Origin: a virus | Reading direction: 5' to 3' (one strand) | Length of the DNA: 64,000 bases | IMG/VR virus record: IMGVR_UViG_3300027852_000031 | Coordinates: 62,001-126,000 of that record | Shown: positions 37,035 through 45,178 of the stretch, piece after piece | Layout of the letters: each line of letters opens with the position of its first letter | Numbering within the stretch: position 1 is the stretch's first letter | The notes under the pieces: generated by a model | Told to the model about the DNA's origin: nothing | What the model saw: the letters and a program-made list of their open reading frames with translations, nothing else | The model's database searches: none | Position numbers and translations under genes: made by a program

Positions 37035-37715
37035 TTACACAAATTTATATTCAAATTTTTGCACAAGGTATTGATCATTATTCGTAACATATTTAACTAA
37101 TTTGTCATCATAGTAATCGCCATATGGTTGATGTGTAGATTGATTAATCATAGGGGTTGTTTTTAGTTTATCTATCTGATCGTCATTTAACGGTATATTC
37201 CTAGTTATGAAAAACTCTATGATATCATGTATCAATCTCTCTGTTTTACACAAATATATGTTGTCTTCAATTAGATTTGTACCAGAACAGATAGGCCATG
37301 TTTGAAAAACAACCTGCGGGTTTGTACAATAACTTTCTATATATCTATATGTATACACACCCATCTGGAGTCTGTTAATCAAGCCGAAATCCACATTATG
37401 AATTTTATGTTGTATAGATTTTACAGTATCCATAAATTCATAAAAAGTCGTATTCGTACCATTTTTGTGAAGTTGCCAAAAATGACCCTGTGGATTGCGT
37501 TGTGTTCCTGCATACCAGGATACATACCATTCCCATGGATTTCGAATCGTTCCGATAATAGGTTTACGTCGGTGTATTCTAGGTATATCCTTTACTTGGT
37601 CGTGCGGAGTACCAGTATATTTGGCGCCAGCGATATTTTCTAAAAAATAAGTTCTCAAAAATGATCCTGCACATTTTTGTAAATGTATGCAAATAAATTC
37701 TGGTGTTATTATCAT
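37035..37715 (-). CDS. Sulfotransferase-like protein
   Basis: 226 residues. FICIHLQKCAGSFLRTYF matches the phosphosulfate-binding loop of sulfotransferases (usual form KxGGTS), and GTIRNPWEWYVSWY matches the RNPxxR..S.Y 3'-phosphate site, with Trp in place of the Arg. Such enzymes move sulfate from PAPS onto a sugar hydroxyl. ATG 37715 is preferred: GGAGGAAAGA precedes it and it shares ATGA with the upstream stop. A second, different sulfotransferase-like gene lies at 40087. Confidence 0.65.
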   Translation of the reverse strand: MIITPEFICIHLQKCAGSFLRTYFLENIAGAKYTGTPHDQVKDIPRIHRRKPIIGTIRNPWEWYVSWYAGTQRNPQGHFWQLHKNGTNTTFYEFMDTVKSIQHKIHNVDFGLINRLQMGVYTYRYIESYCTNPQVVFQTWPICSGTNLIEDNIYLCKTERLIHDIIEFFITRNIPLNDDQIDKLKTTPMINQSTHQPYGDYYDDKLVKYVTNNDQYLVQKFEYKFV

Positions 37716-38401
37716 TCTTTCCTCCACAGCAAATCCATACACGGTATTCTAGTATCTAGATATGATTCCGATATTATACTCATTTTATTAATATTGCCGA
37801 GAGTCACCAAAGATGACGGATTAAACTCTACCGTGTGTCCATGTTCGCAGAATTTTTCTATATCTTTTGGTTCTTTGATTGGTACACGAATATGTATATA
37901 TCCACCGAGCTTCAACATATTGCTGACTATCTTGAGTGTTTCGACAGGATCTATCATGTGTTCCAATGTATTCCAAAAAACAGCAAGATCAAAATCAGTA
38001 TCAAAAACACATGGTGATTCTTCAATAAATCCATGGAAAATATCAATTCCATAAACTCGACGAGCCCATTGAACGGCAGATAAGCTTATTTCGTTACCAT
38101 AGACTTCCCATTGACGATCTTGGGCAGCTTTCATTACAAAACCACCAGCAGCACCAACATCATACAACTTGCCTGGCGACATGTATAATTCCAATTCATC
38201 TAATTGTAAATTGGCATTATCTATGCGTTTTTGCATTTTTTGTGCGCTCGAACAAGCACTAAGCATCATATTACTCAATAATCGTCTTGTCTCATTTTTA
38301 CTGTGGGCATTAAGATTATAATGTATTCCACATATTGCGCATTGTTGAAAATTCCTGACAATACCGCCAGTTAGTTGTTTATTACATATTTTACAAATCA
38401 A
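37712..38401 (-). CDS. Methyltransferase with N-terminal zinc ribbon
   Basis: 229 residues if started at TTG 38401, which has AAGGA eight bases upstream and avoids a 35-base overlap with the previous gene; ATG 38440 is the alternative. The first residues form a zinc ribbon (CKICN...CAICG). The SAM domain shows LYDVGAAGGFVMKAAQ (motif I), VYGNEIS, then FDLAVFWNTLEHMIDP and GGYIHIRVP. This zinc-ribbon/methyltransferase layout is common in sugar C-methyl and O-methyl transferases. The glycan substrate is inferred from neighbours. Confidence 0.75.
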   Translation of the reverse strand: MICKICNKQLTGGIVRNFQQCAICGIHYNLNAHSKNETRRLLSNMMLSACSSAQKMQKRIDNANLQLDELELYMSPGKLYDVGAAGGFVMKAAQDRQWEVYGNEISLSAVQWARRVYGIDIFHGFIEESPCVFDTDFDLAVFWNTLEHMIDPVETLKIVSNMLKLGGYIHIRVPIKEPKDIEKFCEHGHTVEFNPSSLVTLGNINKMSIISESYLDTRIPCMDLLWRKE

Positions 38402-38405
38402 TGAT

Positions 38406-39329
38406 TCAGTCCTTGCAAATATCACGCAATTTCGCAACATACTTTATTATGATAGCAATTCGATCATCATATGTTGGACACTGATTAAACCCATTCATTC
38501 TTATTAATTCTCGACTCAAGTAATTATATAGATAAAAATCAATCATATTTCCTAAGTCTTCGAAATTATCATCATATTTGAAAGTAACTACCCCAGCTTC
38601 ATTGGTGGTTAGGTCCAGATTAAATTCCTGTTCTAGTCCATCCACATCAGAATGAATTACGAATCCACCTCTTCCAGTCATCTCGTATATTCTATTACTC
38701 CAGTAGAACGGAGACGGATAACTGTCGGCCACAACTATTTTCGCTGATTGTACCACTCGATTTAACTGCAGACCCCTTAGACCTTCTTCTACATGTAGAA
38801 ATTTTTTACCATACTTATCCTTCAAAAAATTAATCATTTTGGCTCTAAGTGGAAAATATGGAAATCCAGTGAATACAACATCCAAATCCATATTGTCAAT
38901 AGGTACTAAAATATTATCTGGTTTATGTATACCTTGCCTTAGTGTCAAGTTGCGGACACCTAAGCTGCGCCATTCGTTGTCGTGACCACCATCCGTACTA
39001 AAAAACAAATCGGATTTATGCATATCCATAGAAATAATATGGTACCGATTAGCGACGGCCACGGGGCTATCTCCCCAGGCCATGTCGTACAACCAAAATA
39101 CAGATGGTATACCTTTTGATTTGAGCCACATAATCAATCGTGGTAGTTTCATGGATTTACCGTACAAAACGAAATCTGGATTGTGTTTAATTATAATTTG
39201 CTGAACTGTGGTGAACGATACGTCTGGAGAAACGCGAATTACTTCAACATCTATTTTTTCGAATGCGTAGGCTACGTAGCATCCAGTCTTGTAAAATTTG
39301 TCAAATTTGGCAATATATACTATTTTCAT
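38406..39329 (-). CDS. CgeB-like glycosyltransferase
   Basis: 307 residues. FTGFPYFPLRAKMINFLK and the segment YPSPFYWSNRIYEMTGRGGF are the hallmarks of the CgeB/spore-maturation-like GT-B group (usual form ...R.yE..a.GgF.l). N-terminal start MKIVYIAKFDKFYKTG. It shares ATGA with the GT9-like gene upstream. Sugar specificity unknown. Confidence 0.75.
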   Translation of the reverse strand: MKIVYIAKFDKFYKTGCYVAYAFEKIDVEVIRVSPDVSFTTVQQIIIKHNPDFVLYGKSMKLPRLIMWLKSKGIPSVFWLYDMAWGDSPVAVANRYHIISMDMHKSDLFFSTDGGHDNEWRSLGVRNLTLRQGIHKPDNILVPIDNMDLDVVFTGFPYFPLRAKMINFLKDKYGKKFLHVEEGLRGLQLNRVVQSAKIVVADSYPSPFYWSNRIYEMTGRGGFVIHSDVDGLEQEFNLDLTTNEAGVVTFKYDDNFEDLGNMIDFYLYNYLSRELIRMNGFNQCPTYDDRIAIIIKYVAKLRDICKD

Positions 39330-40090
39330 ATAACACCATGTATCAGCTGGATTTTACTACTATCTAAAGGCCATCCATGCCGATTTTGTTTTCCATAATG
39401 TACTACGTCCATAGATATATTCATCGCATCACACGCATGAACGAATACCGAAGAGGATAGTACTCTGTGGGTGGCTTCTCTGGCTAGGACAAAAGAGACG
39501 TTTATATCATCGAAAAACATTTCGTATTTGCCGCCAACTCCAGTATTAACTATTGGAAGATCTGGCAAATTCTTTTTCATCCATTCAGTAGCATTCCAAT
39601 TATGATATTGATGCCATTCAATCATGGTGTGGCAAAAAATATATCCATTTGGAAATTGTTGTTGAATATATCGTATGGCCCTGTTTTCTACCTCTTGTGA
39701 AATAAAAACTTCTAGATCTAAGCTATCAATCGTCTTAAATCCACAGATCTTGTTGTTCCTAGCTATCTTCCCGCCTCTAACATAAGATGGCATCTCACTG
39801 AATTCGAGGGATAAATCATAACCACCTGACAATTCGTGAAATAAATCCATACATTGCTGTAATTTAATAGCTCCGCTTTTTCCACCTTCTGCCGGGCCAC
39901 CAGTATCATATTGGACAGGAATCAATTTGTTTATATACGAGCAAGACGCAAAAAGTTGAGACTGGATAGCCTGCTTTCGGCATATCAAATCTACCTTAAA
40001 GCCGCATCTATGAAGTTCTCTTAGTTGTGGCGTAAGACATATTAAATCGCCAAGTCCATGCCAGTATAGCAACAATACTGTTTTAGTCAT
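39326..40090 (-). CDS. GT9 (heptosyltransferase)-like glycosyltransferase
   Basis: 254 residues. The N-terminus VLLLYWHGLGDLICLTPQLREL is the GxGDxxxxTP motif of the heptosyltransferase-like GT9 family. The C-terminal half (YIFCHTMIEWHQYHNW, FVHACDAMNISMDVVHYG) fits the second Rossmann domain, but the usual GPSHLAAA loop is replaced by SSSVFVHACDAM, and the protein is shorter than typical GT9 enzymes (about 330). An ATGA overlap on both sides places it within one coupled operon. Confidence 0.65.
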   Translation of the reverse strand: MTKTVLLLYWHGLGDLICLTPQLRELHRCGFKVDLICRKQAIQSQLFASCSYINKLIPVQYDTGGPAEGGKSGAIKLQQCMDLFHELSGGYDLSLEFSEMPSYVRGGKIARNNKICGFKTIDSLDLEVFISQEVENRAIRYIQQQFPNGYIFCHTMIEWHQYHNWNATEWMKKNLPDLPIVNTGVGGKYEMFFDDINVSFVLAREATHRVLSSSVFVHACDAMNISMDVVHYGKQNRHGWPLDSSKIQLIHGVI

Positions 40091-40806
40091 ACTATTTGAT
40101 ATCCCAATTCCGACATCACTAGTGGCGACAGCCGTTTCTTAAATTGTGCTATTAATTCTCTATCAAACATTTCCATGTAGCTATGAGATTCGTAATGTTG
40201 TGCATCGAACGGTATTCCTGTCTGTCCCATGCCTATATTGATATCACTTCGTCTTGCCATTCGCACTTTATTGTTTACGAACGGAAAGTTCGCTTTGATT
40301 AGCAACTCATTATTAATATCGTGTAACGTCTTGTCGAATGATTGTAGAAGATCTTCATATCTAACTATTGTAGCTAATTTATAGTGTTCGCAAAATTGAA
40401 TCCAATTATAATGAAAATGATTCCACAAATCGATTGCCTGGGTAACAGACATTAGTCGTTCTGGTCTTTCTTTAAACCGCTTTGAATAACTACACCACCA
40501 TGAGTATGGCGACTTGACTGTAACTATGTATCGCAATTCTTTGGTTTCGACTGCTCGTCGCATATCATCCGTAACCATTTTGAGAAGTTTTTGTTTCTCA
40601 GCAAATCGTTCAGTTGCAGAATGTGCTGGATCTACCCACGATCCACCGCTCCAATCGATGTTACCATTATCTGGTGGCTTAGGGGAATGTTTCCATAGTA
40701 AAACTTCAGATAATACTTGAACGTCTTGGAAATTATTTTCCAATAACCATCTAGTATAGTTCGTGCCAGATCTTTTCATACCTATTTGTTTGATATAGGT
40801 GGTCAT
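40087..40806 (-). CDS. Sulfotransferase-like P-loop protein
   Basis: 239 residues. YIKQIGMKRSGTNYTRWLL resembles the 5'-phosphosulfate loop and YIVTVKSPYSWWCSYSKR the 3'-phosphate site of sulfotransferases; TIVRYEDLL is the later conserved RYEDL strand. Together these support a sulfotransferase fold, though K/R replacements leave activity open. ATG 40806 gives a better spacing to AAAGGT than ATG 40809. It shares ATGA with the GT9-like gene downstream. Confidence 0.65.
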   Translation of the reverse strand: MTTYIKQIGMKRSGTNYTRWLLENNFQDVQVLSEVLLWKHSPKPPDNGNIDWSGGSWVDPAHSATERFAEKQKLLKMVTDDMRRAVETKELRYIVTVKSPYSWWCSYSKRFKERPERLMSVTQAIDLWNHFHYNWIQFCEHYKLATIVRYEDLLQSFDKTLHDINNELLIKANFPFVNNKVRMARRSDINIGMGQTGIPFDAQHYESHSYMEMFDRELIAQFKKRLSPLVMSELGYQIV

Positions 40807-40808
40807 CA

Positions 40809-41381
40809 TTATACCTTTCTACGCAATATAATCTCTATACATGCTTCTGCATTGTATGGATCATTGGTCTGATCAACACCGATTAGTGTATAATCATAGT
40901 TAGTATCTACCATTCTTATTAATACGATTTCAACACCAAATTGTTTCAACCATTCCGGAAGATAAATAGATTTTGGTAACTTACTGGATTCTTTTAAAGT
41001 AAACGACCATTTATGGTCTTTGTTGAATTGACTTGGCCATTTATTATGCTCATATAATCCTTCATCTGGGACAGTGATAAATATAAACCCATTTGTTTTG
41101 ACGATTCGTATCCATGACCGCATGGCTGAAACTGGATCATCTATATGTTCTAAGCAATTGGACGAATAAGCAAAATCAAATGTTTTTTCGCCTATCTCGC
41201 TCATAGTTTCAGCTTCGTTTGCCGTATCTACATGGATTTTGTCATACGGTATTACTTTACCAACCACTACATTTAATATATCCTGGCCACATCCGATATC
41301 AATACCATCTCCGGTCAAATATAGCCGAAAATACCCCATAGACAATCGCCTGTTGTGTGCCTTGCTGGTTTCATAACTCAT
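40809..41381 (-). CDS. Class I SAM-dependent methyltransferase
   Basis: 190 residues. GIDIGCGQDILNVVVG is motif I, IHVDTANEAETM strand 2, FDFAYSSNCLEHIDDP motif II/III and NGFIFITVPDEGLYE the strand-5 region. LYEHNKWPSQFNKDHKW is a loop seen in sugar-operon methyltransferases. An AAGGT site lies before the ATG and the gene overlaps the upstream gene by 11 bases. Probably decorates the glycan built by the neighbours. Confidence 0.78.
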   Translation of the reverse strand: MSYETSKAHNRRLSMGYFRLYLTGDGIDIGCGQDILNVVVGKVIPYDKIHVDTANEAETMSEIGEKTFDFAYSSNCLEHIDDPVSAMRSWIRIVKTNGFIFITVPDEGLYEHNKWPSQFNKDHKWSFTLKESSKLPKSIYLPEWLKQFGVEIVLIRMVDTNYDYTLIGVDQTNDPYNAEACIEIILRRKV

Positions 41382-42063
41382 CTTTGTACCTTATCAGATA
41401 ACAGTATTGTTTCCAAGCATCTGGGAGTCGATGTGAAACAAATGGTTCGTCATCTTTTCTTGTCATATAGATATTACTGGGTACCTTATGGCTCAACGAC
41501 ACCATACTCATTATACCCTGGAATGTAATCATTTTTTTTGCTTTTGACACAATACCAATTGCTTCTGGTAATGATGTTTTTCCCACAAGGTTTATAACCC
41601 CGGGTCCATTAATACATTTTAACCTATCATCTGTGCCGATTATAATGACAGGATATGGTGTTTGTTCTATCGTACCCTGGATTATATCTGTTCGTAATTG
41701 TCTATCCTGATTTGTGCGGCCAGCAATTGGGTTTAGTACGATATATTCTTGTGGCAAACTTGACATATACGGCAAGTTGAAATATGGGAATAATTGCCAA
41801 TTATCTGGGTTATTAAAGATTCGACCATAACTTAAATGATCAGTAAACGTTGAGTAAATTCGTAAGCCACGATCAGATCTTGTGTTTACAAATTGTACTT
41901 TTATGTTAGGCAGCAAAGAATATATTTGTTTTATTAAATGTCTCCAATTGTATTGAGCCGTATAGTGCTCGCATATTATTGGTTCGCATATCGCTATCTT
42001 GTATAAGATACATAATGTAATATATGTATCGCCGAGAGTACCGCTACAATTGTATATATTCAT
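41371..42063 (-). CDS. GT9-like protein
   Basis: 230 residues. Begins MNIYNCSGTLGDTYITLCIL, a shortened GT9-like GxLGD..it start. YIVLNPIAGRTNQDRQLRTD and VINLVGKTSLPEAIGIVSKAKKMITF resemble the linker and donor half of GT9 enzymes (usual LxGxTSL.E..al...a), with FQGIMSM where the serine/His loop should be. Could be an ADP-heptose or other glycosyltransferase, or an inactive relative. It overlaps the kinase gene upstream by 20 bases. Confidence 0.55.
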   Translation of the reverse strand: MNIYNCSGTLGDTYITLCILYKIAICEPIICEHYTAQYNWRHLIKQIYSLLPNIKVQFVNTRSDRGLRIYSTFTDHLSYGRIFNNPDNWQLFPYFNLPYMSSLPQEYIVLNPIAGRTNQDRQLRTDIIQGTIEQTPYPVIIIGTDDRLKCINGPGVINLVGKTSLPEAIGIVSKAKKMITFQGIMSMVSLSHKVPSNIYMTRKDDEPFVSHRLPDAWKQYCYLIRYKDEL

Positions 42064-43021
42064 CTTTCAATTCTCTGAAAGTACAACATGCAGTACCAGT
42101 TTTATTAACGACTATACCTGCTGCTATATTACTTATTTTCACAGACTCCTGTAGTGAATATCCAGCTGCGATGCACGATGCCAAAGTGCTAATAACTGTG
42201 TCTCCAGCACCAGTTACATCTACTGTGTGATTAAGATTATTTTTTGTGATTGGTATGTGTGGTGGATGTGATGTGACACAATCATTTTCATCTAACAAGA
42301 AAATACCCTTATCTGACATCGTAATTATAACAGATCGAAGATTCAAGTGGTTTTTGATCATAACTGCTAATCGTGCTACGTCTATGTCATCATCAGTGTT
42401 TGGAACCAGTTGTCGTGCTTCTGACAGATTGGGCGATATGCACAAAAAATTGGAACAATACTGAGAATTAATTGGTTTTATGTCGCCGACAATCGGACAT
42501 TGAAATATTTGTTTTATAAAATTCATTGTTCTTTCTGTAAACACACCTTTTGCATAATCTGATATAATCAATATATCGAATTCTGTTCGGGTATTAATTT
42601 GAGTTAGCGATTTGAGCAATTCATTCTCGTAAAGATTAACATTCTTTTCGGTTTCAAAACACGAATCGTCGTCATATCTGATAAGATGTTGTTGGTTCGC
42701 CAATATTCTGGTTTTGGTAATTGTTGGAAATACCGATTCTATGACCGCAGTTTGGCCTATACCGTATTCGGCTAACAACAATTTGATTTGTCTAGCAGCA
42801 CGATCTGCACCAACATATCCAGCTATTTCAACATTACACCCTAATGCACTAGCATTGATGGCTACATTGGCGGCGCCACCGGGGACTAGCTTGGTATTAG
42901 ATAATTTAACAACTGGGACTGGTGCCTCTGGCGATATTCTATGTACGACACCGTACTTGTATATATCTAGCATCAAATCACCAACGACCAATATGTTTTT
43001 GTTTTCAAATGGATTCATCAT
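42044..43021 (-). CDS. PfkB-family kinase, D-glycero-beta-D-manno-heptose 7-phosphate kinase-like
   Basis: 325 residues. VGDLMLDIYKYG, then RISPEAPVPVVK, PGGAANVAINASALG and DVTGAGDTVISTLASCIA are the signature of the HldA/HldE N-terminal (RfaE domain I) kinase, which phosphorylates C1 of heptose 7-phosphate for ADP-heptose synthesis. The TGAGD motif carries the catalytic Asp. Length matches the kinase domain alone; the adenylyltransferase domain of HldE is absent, and no GmhA, GmhB or HldD is in the window, so host enzymes would be needed. Ends with TAG. Confidence 0.85.
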   Translation of the reverse strand: MMNPFENKNILVVGDLMLDIYKYGVVHRISPEAPVPVVKLSNTKLVPGGAANVAINASALGCNVEIAGYVGADRAARQIKLLLAEYGIGQTAVIESVFPTITKTRILANQQHLIRYDDDSCFETEKNVNLYENELLKSLTQINTRTEFDILIISDYAKGVFTERTMNFIKQIFQCPIVGDIKPINSQYCSNFLCISPNLSEARQLVPNTDDDIDVARLAVMIKNHLNLRSVIITMSDKGIFLLDENDCVTSHPPHIPITKNNLNHTVDVTGAGDTVISTLASCIAAGYSLQESVKISNIAAGIVVNKTGTACCTFRELKDEYIQL

Positions 43022-43627
43022 TTACCCATACTTTTGTCTTTTGTCAATAACGACTAAGTAGCACCATTGGTTCATAGCTACATCTCCAGGTTTGGTTCTA
43101 ATTTTTGATATTGACACAGAATATGGTTTACAAATATCTCTAAATTCATTTATGTCGTTTAATATATACAATAATTCCCCGTTTTTACCAAATATTTTAT
43201 TTTTTTTGTTACCCCAGTGGTTACAATGTCCTATTGGTGGTGGCGATTGGTTATTAAATGATTGCTCAAAAGGAACCGTGATAATTAATCTAGTTGTTGT
43301 CATAACTAATAACTTTTGTATAGCCACTCGATAGTTTGAAAGATGTTCTAATACCTCACTACAAATTACTACCGGACTATCCTTAATAGGAAAAGATTCT
43401 GTTTTGAAGATATCAGTTATGTGAAAAGTTATGTTTTCAGTATCCTGCCAAATACTATGATGCCGACAGTCTGTAGCATATACTCTGTAACCCATAGAAG
43501 CCAATATCCTATCTATTCGTCCTGCACCACACCCAATATTCAGAATAGTTTTGTCATACTGATAATTGGGTATTGCATCTATTATAGCTACGTCTCTTAT
43601 ATCGGCATAGTCCATTGTGTAGTCCAT
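43022..43627 (-). CDS. Class I SAM-dependent methyltransferase
   Basis: 201 residues. TILNIGCGAGRIDRILASMGY is motif I, VYATDCRHHS strand 2, SPVVICSEVLEHLSNY motif III, and TTRLIITVPFEQSF strand 5: UbiE/3-demethylubiquinone-like fold. The stop lies directly before the ATG of the kinase gene, so the two are likely coupled. ATG 43627 is preferred over TTG 43630. The substrate is unknown; a sugar is likely from context. Confidence 0.75.
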   Translation of the reverse strand: MDYTMDYADIRDVAIIDAIPNYQYDKTILNIGCGAGRIDRILASMGYRVYATDCRHHSIWQDTENITFHITDIFKTESFPIKDSPVVICSEVLEHLSNYRVAIQKLLVMTTTRLIITVPFEQSFNNQSPPPIGHCNHWGNKKNKIFGKNGELLYILNDINEFRDICKPYSVSISKIRTKPGDVAMNQWCYLVVIDKRQKYG

Positions 43628-43661
43628 CAATATAAATCGTATCGAATCTCTATCTTGCCCG

Positions 43662-44435
43662 CTATGAAATAAGTGCTAATGTTTCTGAAACTATATTCTC
43701 TGGACTCGGCTCAACAGCATGTCCAATAAATTTTATGGGTGATTTAAATGGATTCCACATAGTTTGATATCGCTGTTTTAATGTATGATGAATAGACGCA
43801 ATCCACGTGACATGCGGACAACCACATAGGCTCGCCAAGTGAATAGTGCCGCTACTAGGTCCAACAACACATTTTGCGACGGATATTGCTCCACATTGAG
43901 TAGCTAGGGGTTTGTCTCTCAGATCCCTTGCTCCATTTGGGCAATAATTTTCTTTTCCTCCGAAGCATCCGACAGTTAATCCTTGTTCAATAAGCAGTTC
44001 TACAACCTTCCTGCATTTGTTTAACGGGTACGTCTTTCCTGGAACTTCAAGTTTACCGATATACTTCTCTGGCCTAAAAGCGCACATAATATCTATCTGA
44101 TCTATAGAACTTATATTTGACAAATGTCTCCATTCCCTTGGTGTTGATATTTTCTCTGGTCCACTAGTATCAGCTTCGAAGATTGTCTTCGGACCTAAGT
44201 AGTGATTAGCTTCCACAACAGGTTCGTCACCAATTAACTTACCATCACAATAACTAAGACCTTCTGTTTCTAATGGTATGAATTTATCAGCAAATTCGTA
44301 TAGATATCTTGAATTATGTGGTGCTGCCACGATTATGTGGTAATATTGTTTTGCTAGATATCGGAGGAATGGATTCCACCAACACAATTCCCATCCGAAT
44401 TCCCCCTTCCATGGACCGGCATATAATGTACTCAT
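43662..44435 (-). CDS. Glycosyltransferase-like protein (GEFGWEL type, GT9-like C-terminus)
   Basis: 257 residues. The start is GPWKGEFGWELCWWNPFLRYL. The C-terminal VVGPSSGTIHLASLCGCPHVTW corresponds to the GxSSGxxHLAs..G.P donor-side loop of GT9/GT-B enzymes, and LTVGCFGGKENY precedes it. This supports a GT-B fold even though the family name is uncertain. A AGGTGG ribosome site is placed five bases before the ATG. Ends with TAG. Confidence 0.6.
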   Translation of the reverse strand: MSTLYAGPWKGEFGWELCWWNPFLRYLAKQYYHIIVAAPHNSRYLYEFADKFIPLETEGLSYCDGKLIGDEPVVEANHYLGPKTIFEADTSGPEKISTPREWRHLSNISSIDQIDIMCAFRPEKYIGKLEVPGKTYPLNKCRKVVELLIEQGLTVGCFGGKENYCPNGARDLRDKPLATQCGAISVAKCVVGPSSGTIHLASLCGCPHVTWIASIHHTLKQRYQTMWNPFKSPIKFIGHAVEPSPENIVSETLALIS

Positions 44436-44443
44436 ATAACCAC

Positions 44444-45178
44444 CTATTGTATGGCGTTACCATCGTATGTGTACAACGTTCTTCCGTTGATGTCTATCAC
44501 TCGGTTAATTTGCAACTTATCCATCATTAGTCTTAAATATTGTTGCATACGACAATTTCTGTGATTATAATAATTTGTATCCTTAATCGGTCTATGCCCG
44601 ACAGAAACAGTTGGCGTATGTCCTATGTTTAATTTGCCTATAGATCTTGCAAAGAAAATCATATGGTCAACTGTTTTAAAATCATGATCCCAACCACCTA
44701 TCTCTTTGACTTTATCCGTCCTGCTCATCCAAAATTGTAGAACAATATTCCATAAAATGAAATTATCTAAAACTCCAGATGGTGTTTTGCTGAATACCAA
44801 TGCCCCATCTACAATGTGTAGGCTGGCGTGGTATTCTGGATGTCCATCCACATTACCACCTATCATATGAAGATTGGTTTCGTCTAATATCGTTAACCAC
44901 TTTTCAAGTCGTGTCCTATGGTCAAAAACAAAATCGTCATCTAACGTCACAACAAATTCGGTGTCTACTTTGCTTAGTGCCAAATTTCTTCCAGCAGAAA
45001 CGCCACTGTCATATGGCATGTGTAGGTGATCCACACCAGTTAGTTTGCATGGATTACTGCTATCATCAGCCACTATTATTCTTATGTCTGGATACATCAG
45101 TTTAATGCTATATATTAATCTATTTAAGCAGTTTGGTCTCTCGAATGTTTTTACTATAAATGTCACACGCTTTTTCAT
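44444..45178 (-). CDS. GT12-like glycosyltransferase (beta-1,4-GalNAc transferase-like)
   Basis: 244 residues. TFIVKTFERPNCLNRLI, RIIVADDSS, SAGRNLALSKVDTEFVVTLDDDFVF, TRLEKWLTIL, MIGGNVDG and WMSRTDKVKEIGGWD follow, in order, the GT-A core of GM2/GD2-synthase-type beta-1,4-N-acetylgalactosaminyltransferases (AGRNLAVSQV..KYVLWVDDDF, TRLE, ARTDKVREVGF from memory). LDDDF is the DxD metal site. It shares ATGA with the N-terminal polymerase gene upstream, so its translation is coupled to it. The natural sugar cannot be read from the sequence. Confidence 0.78.
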   Translation of the reverse strand: MKKRVTFIVKTFERPNCLNRLIYSIKLMYPDIRIIVADDSSNPCKLTGVDHLHMPYDSGVSAGRNLALSKVDTEFVVTLDDDFVFDHRTRLEKWLTILDETNLHMIGGNVDGHPEYHASLHIVDGALVFSKTPSGVLDNFILWNIVLQFWMSRTDKVKEIGGWDHDFKTVDHMIFFARSIGKLNIGHTPTVSVGHRPIKDTNYYNHRNCRMQQYLRLMMDKLQINRVIDINGRTLYTYDGNAIQ

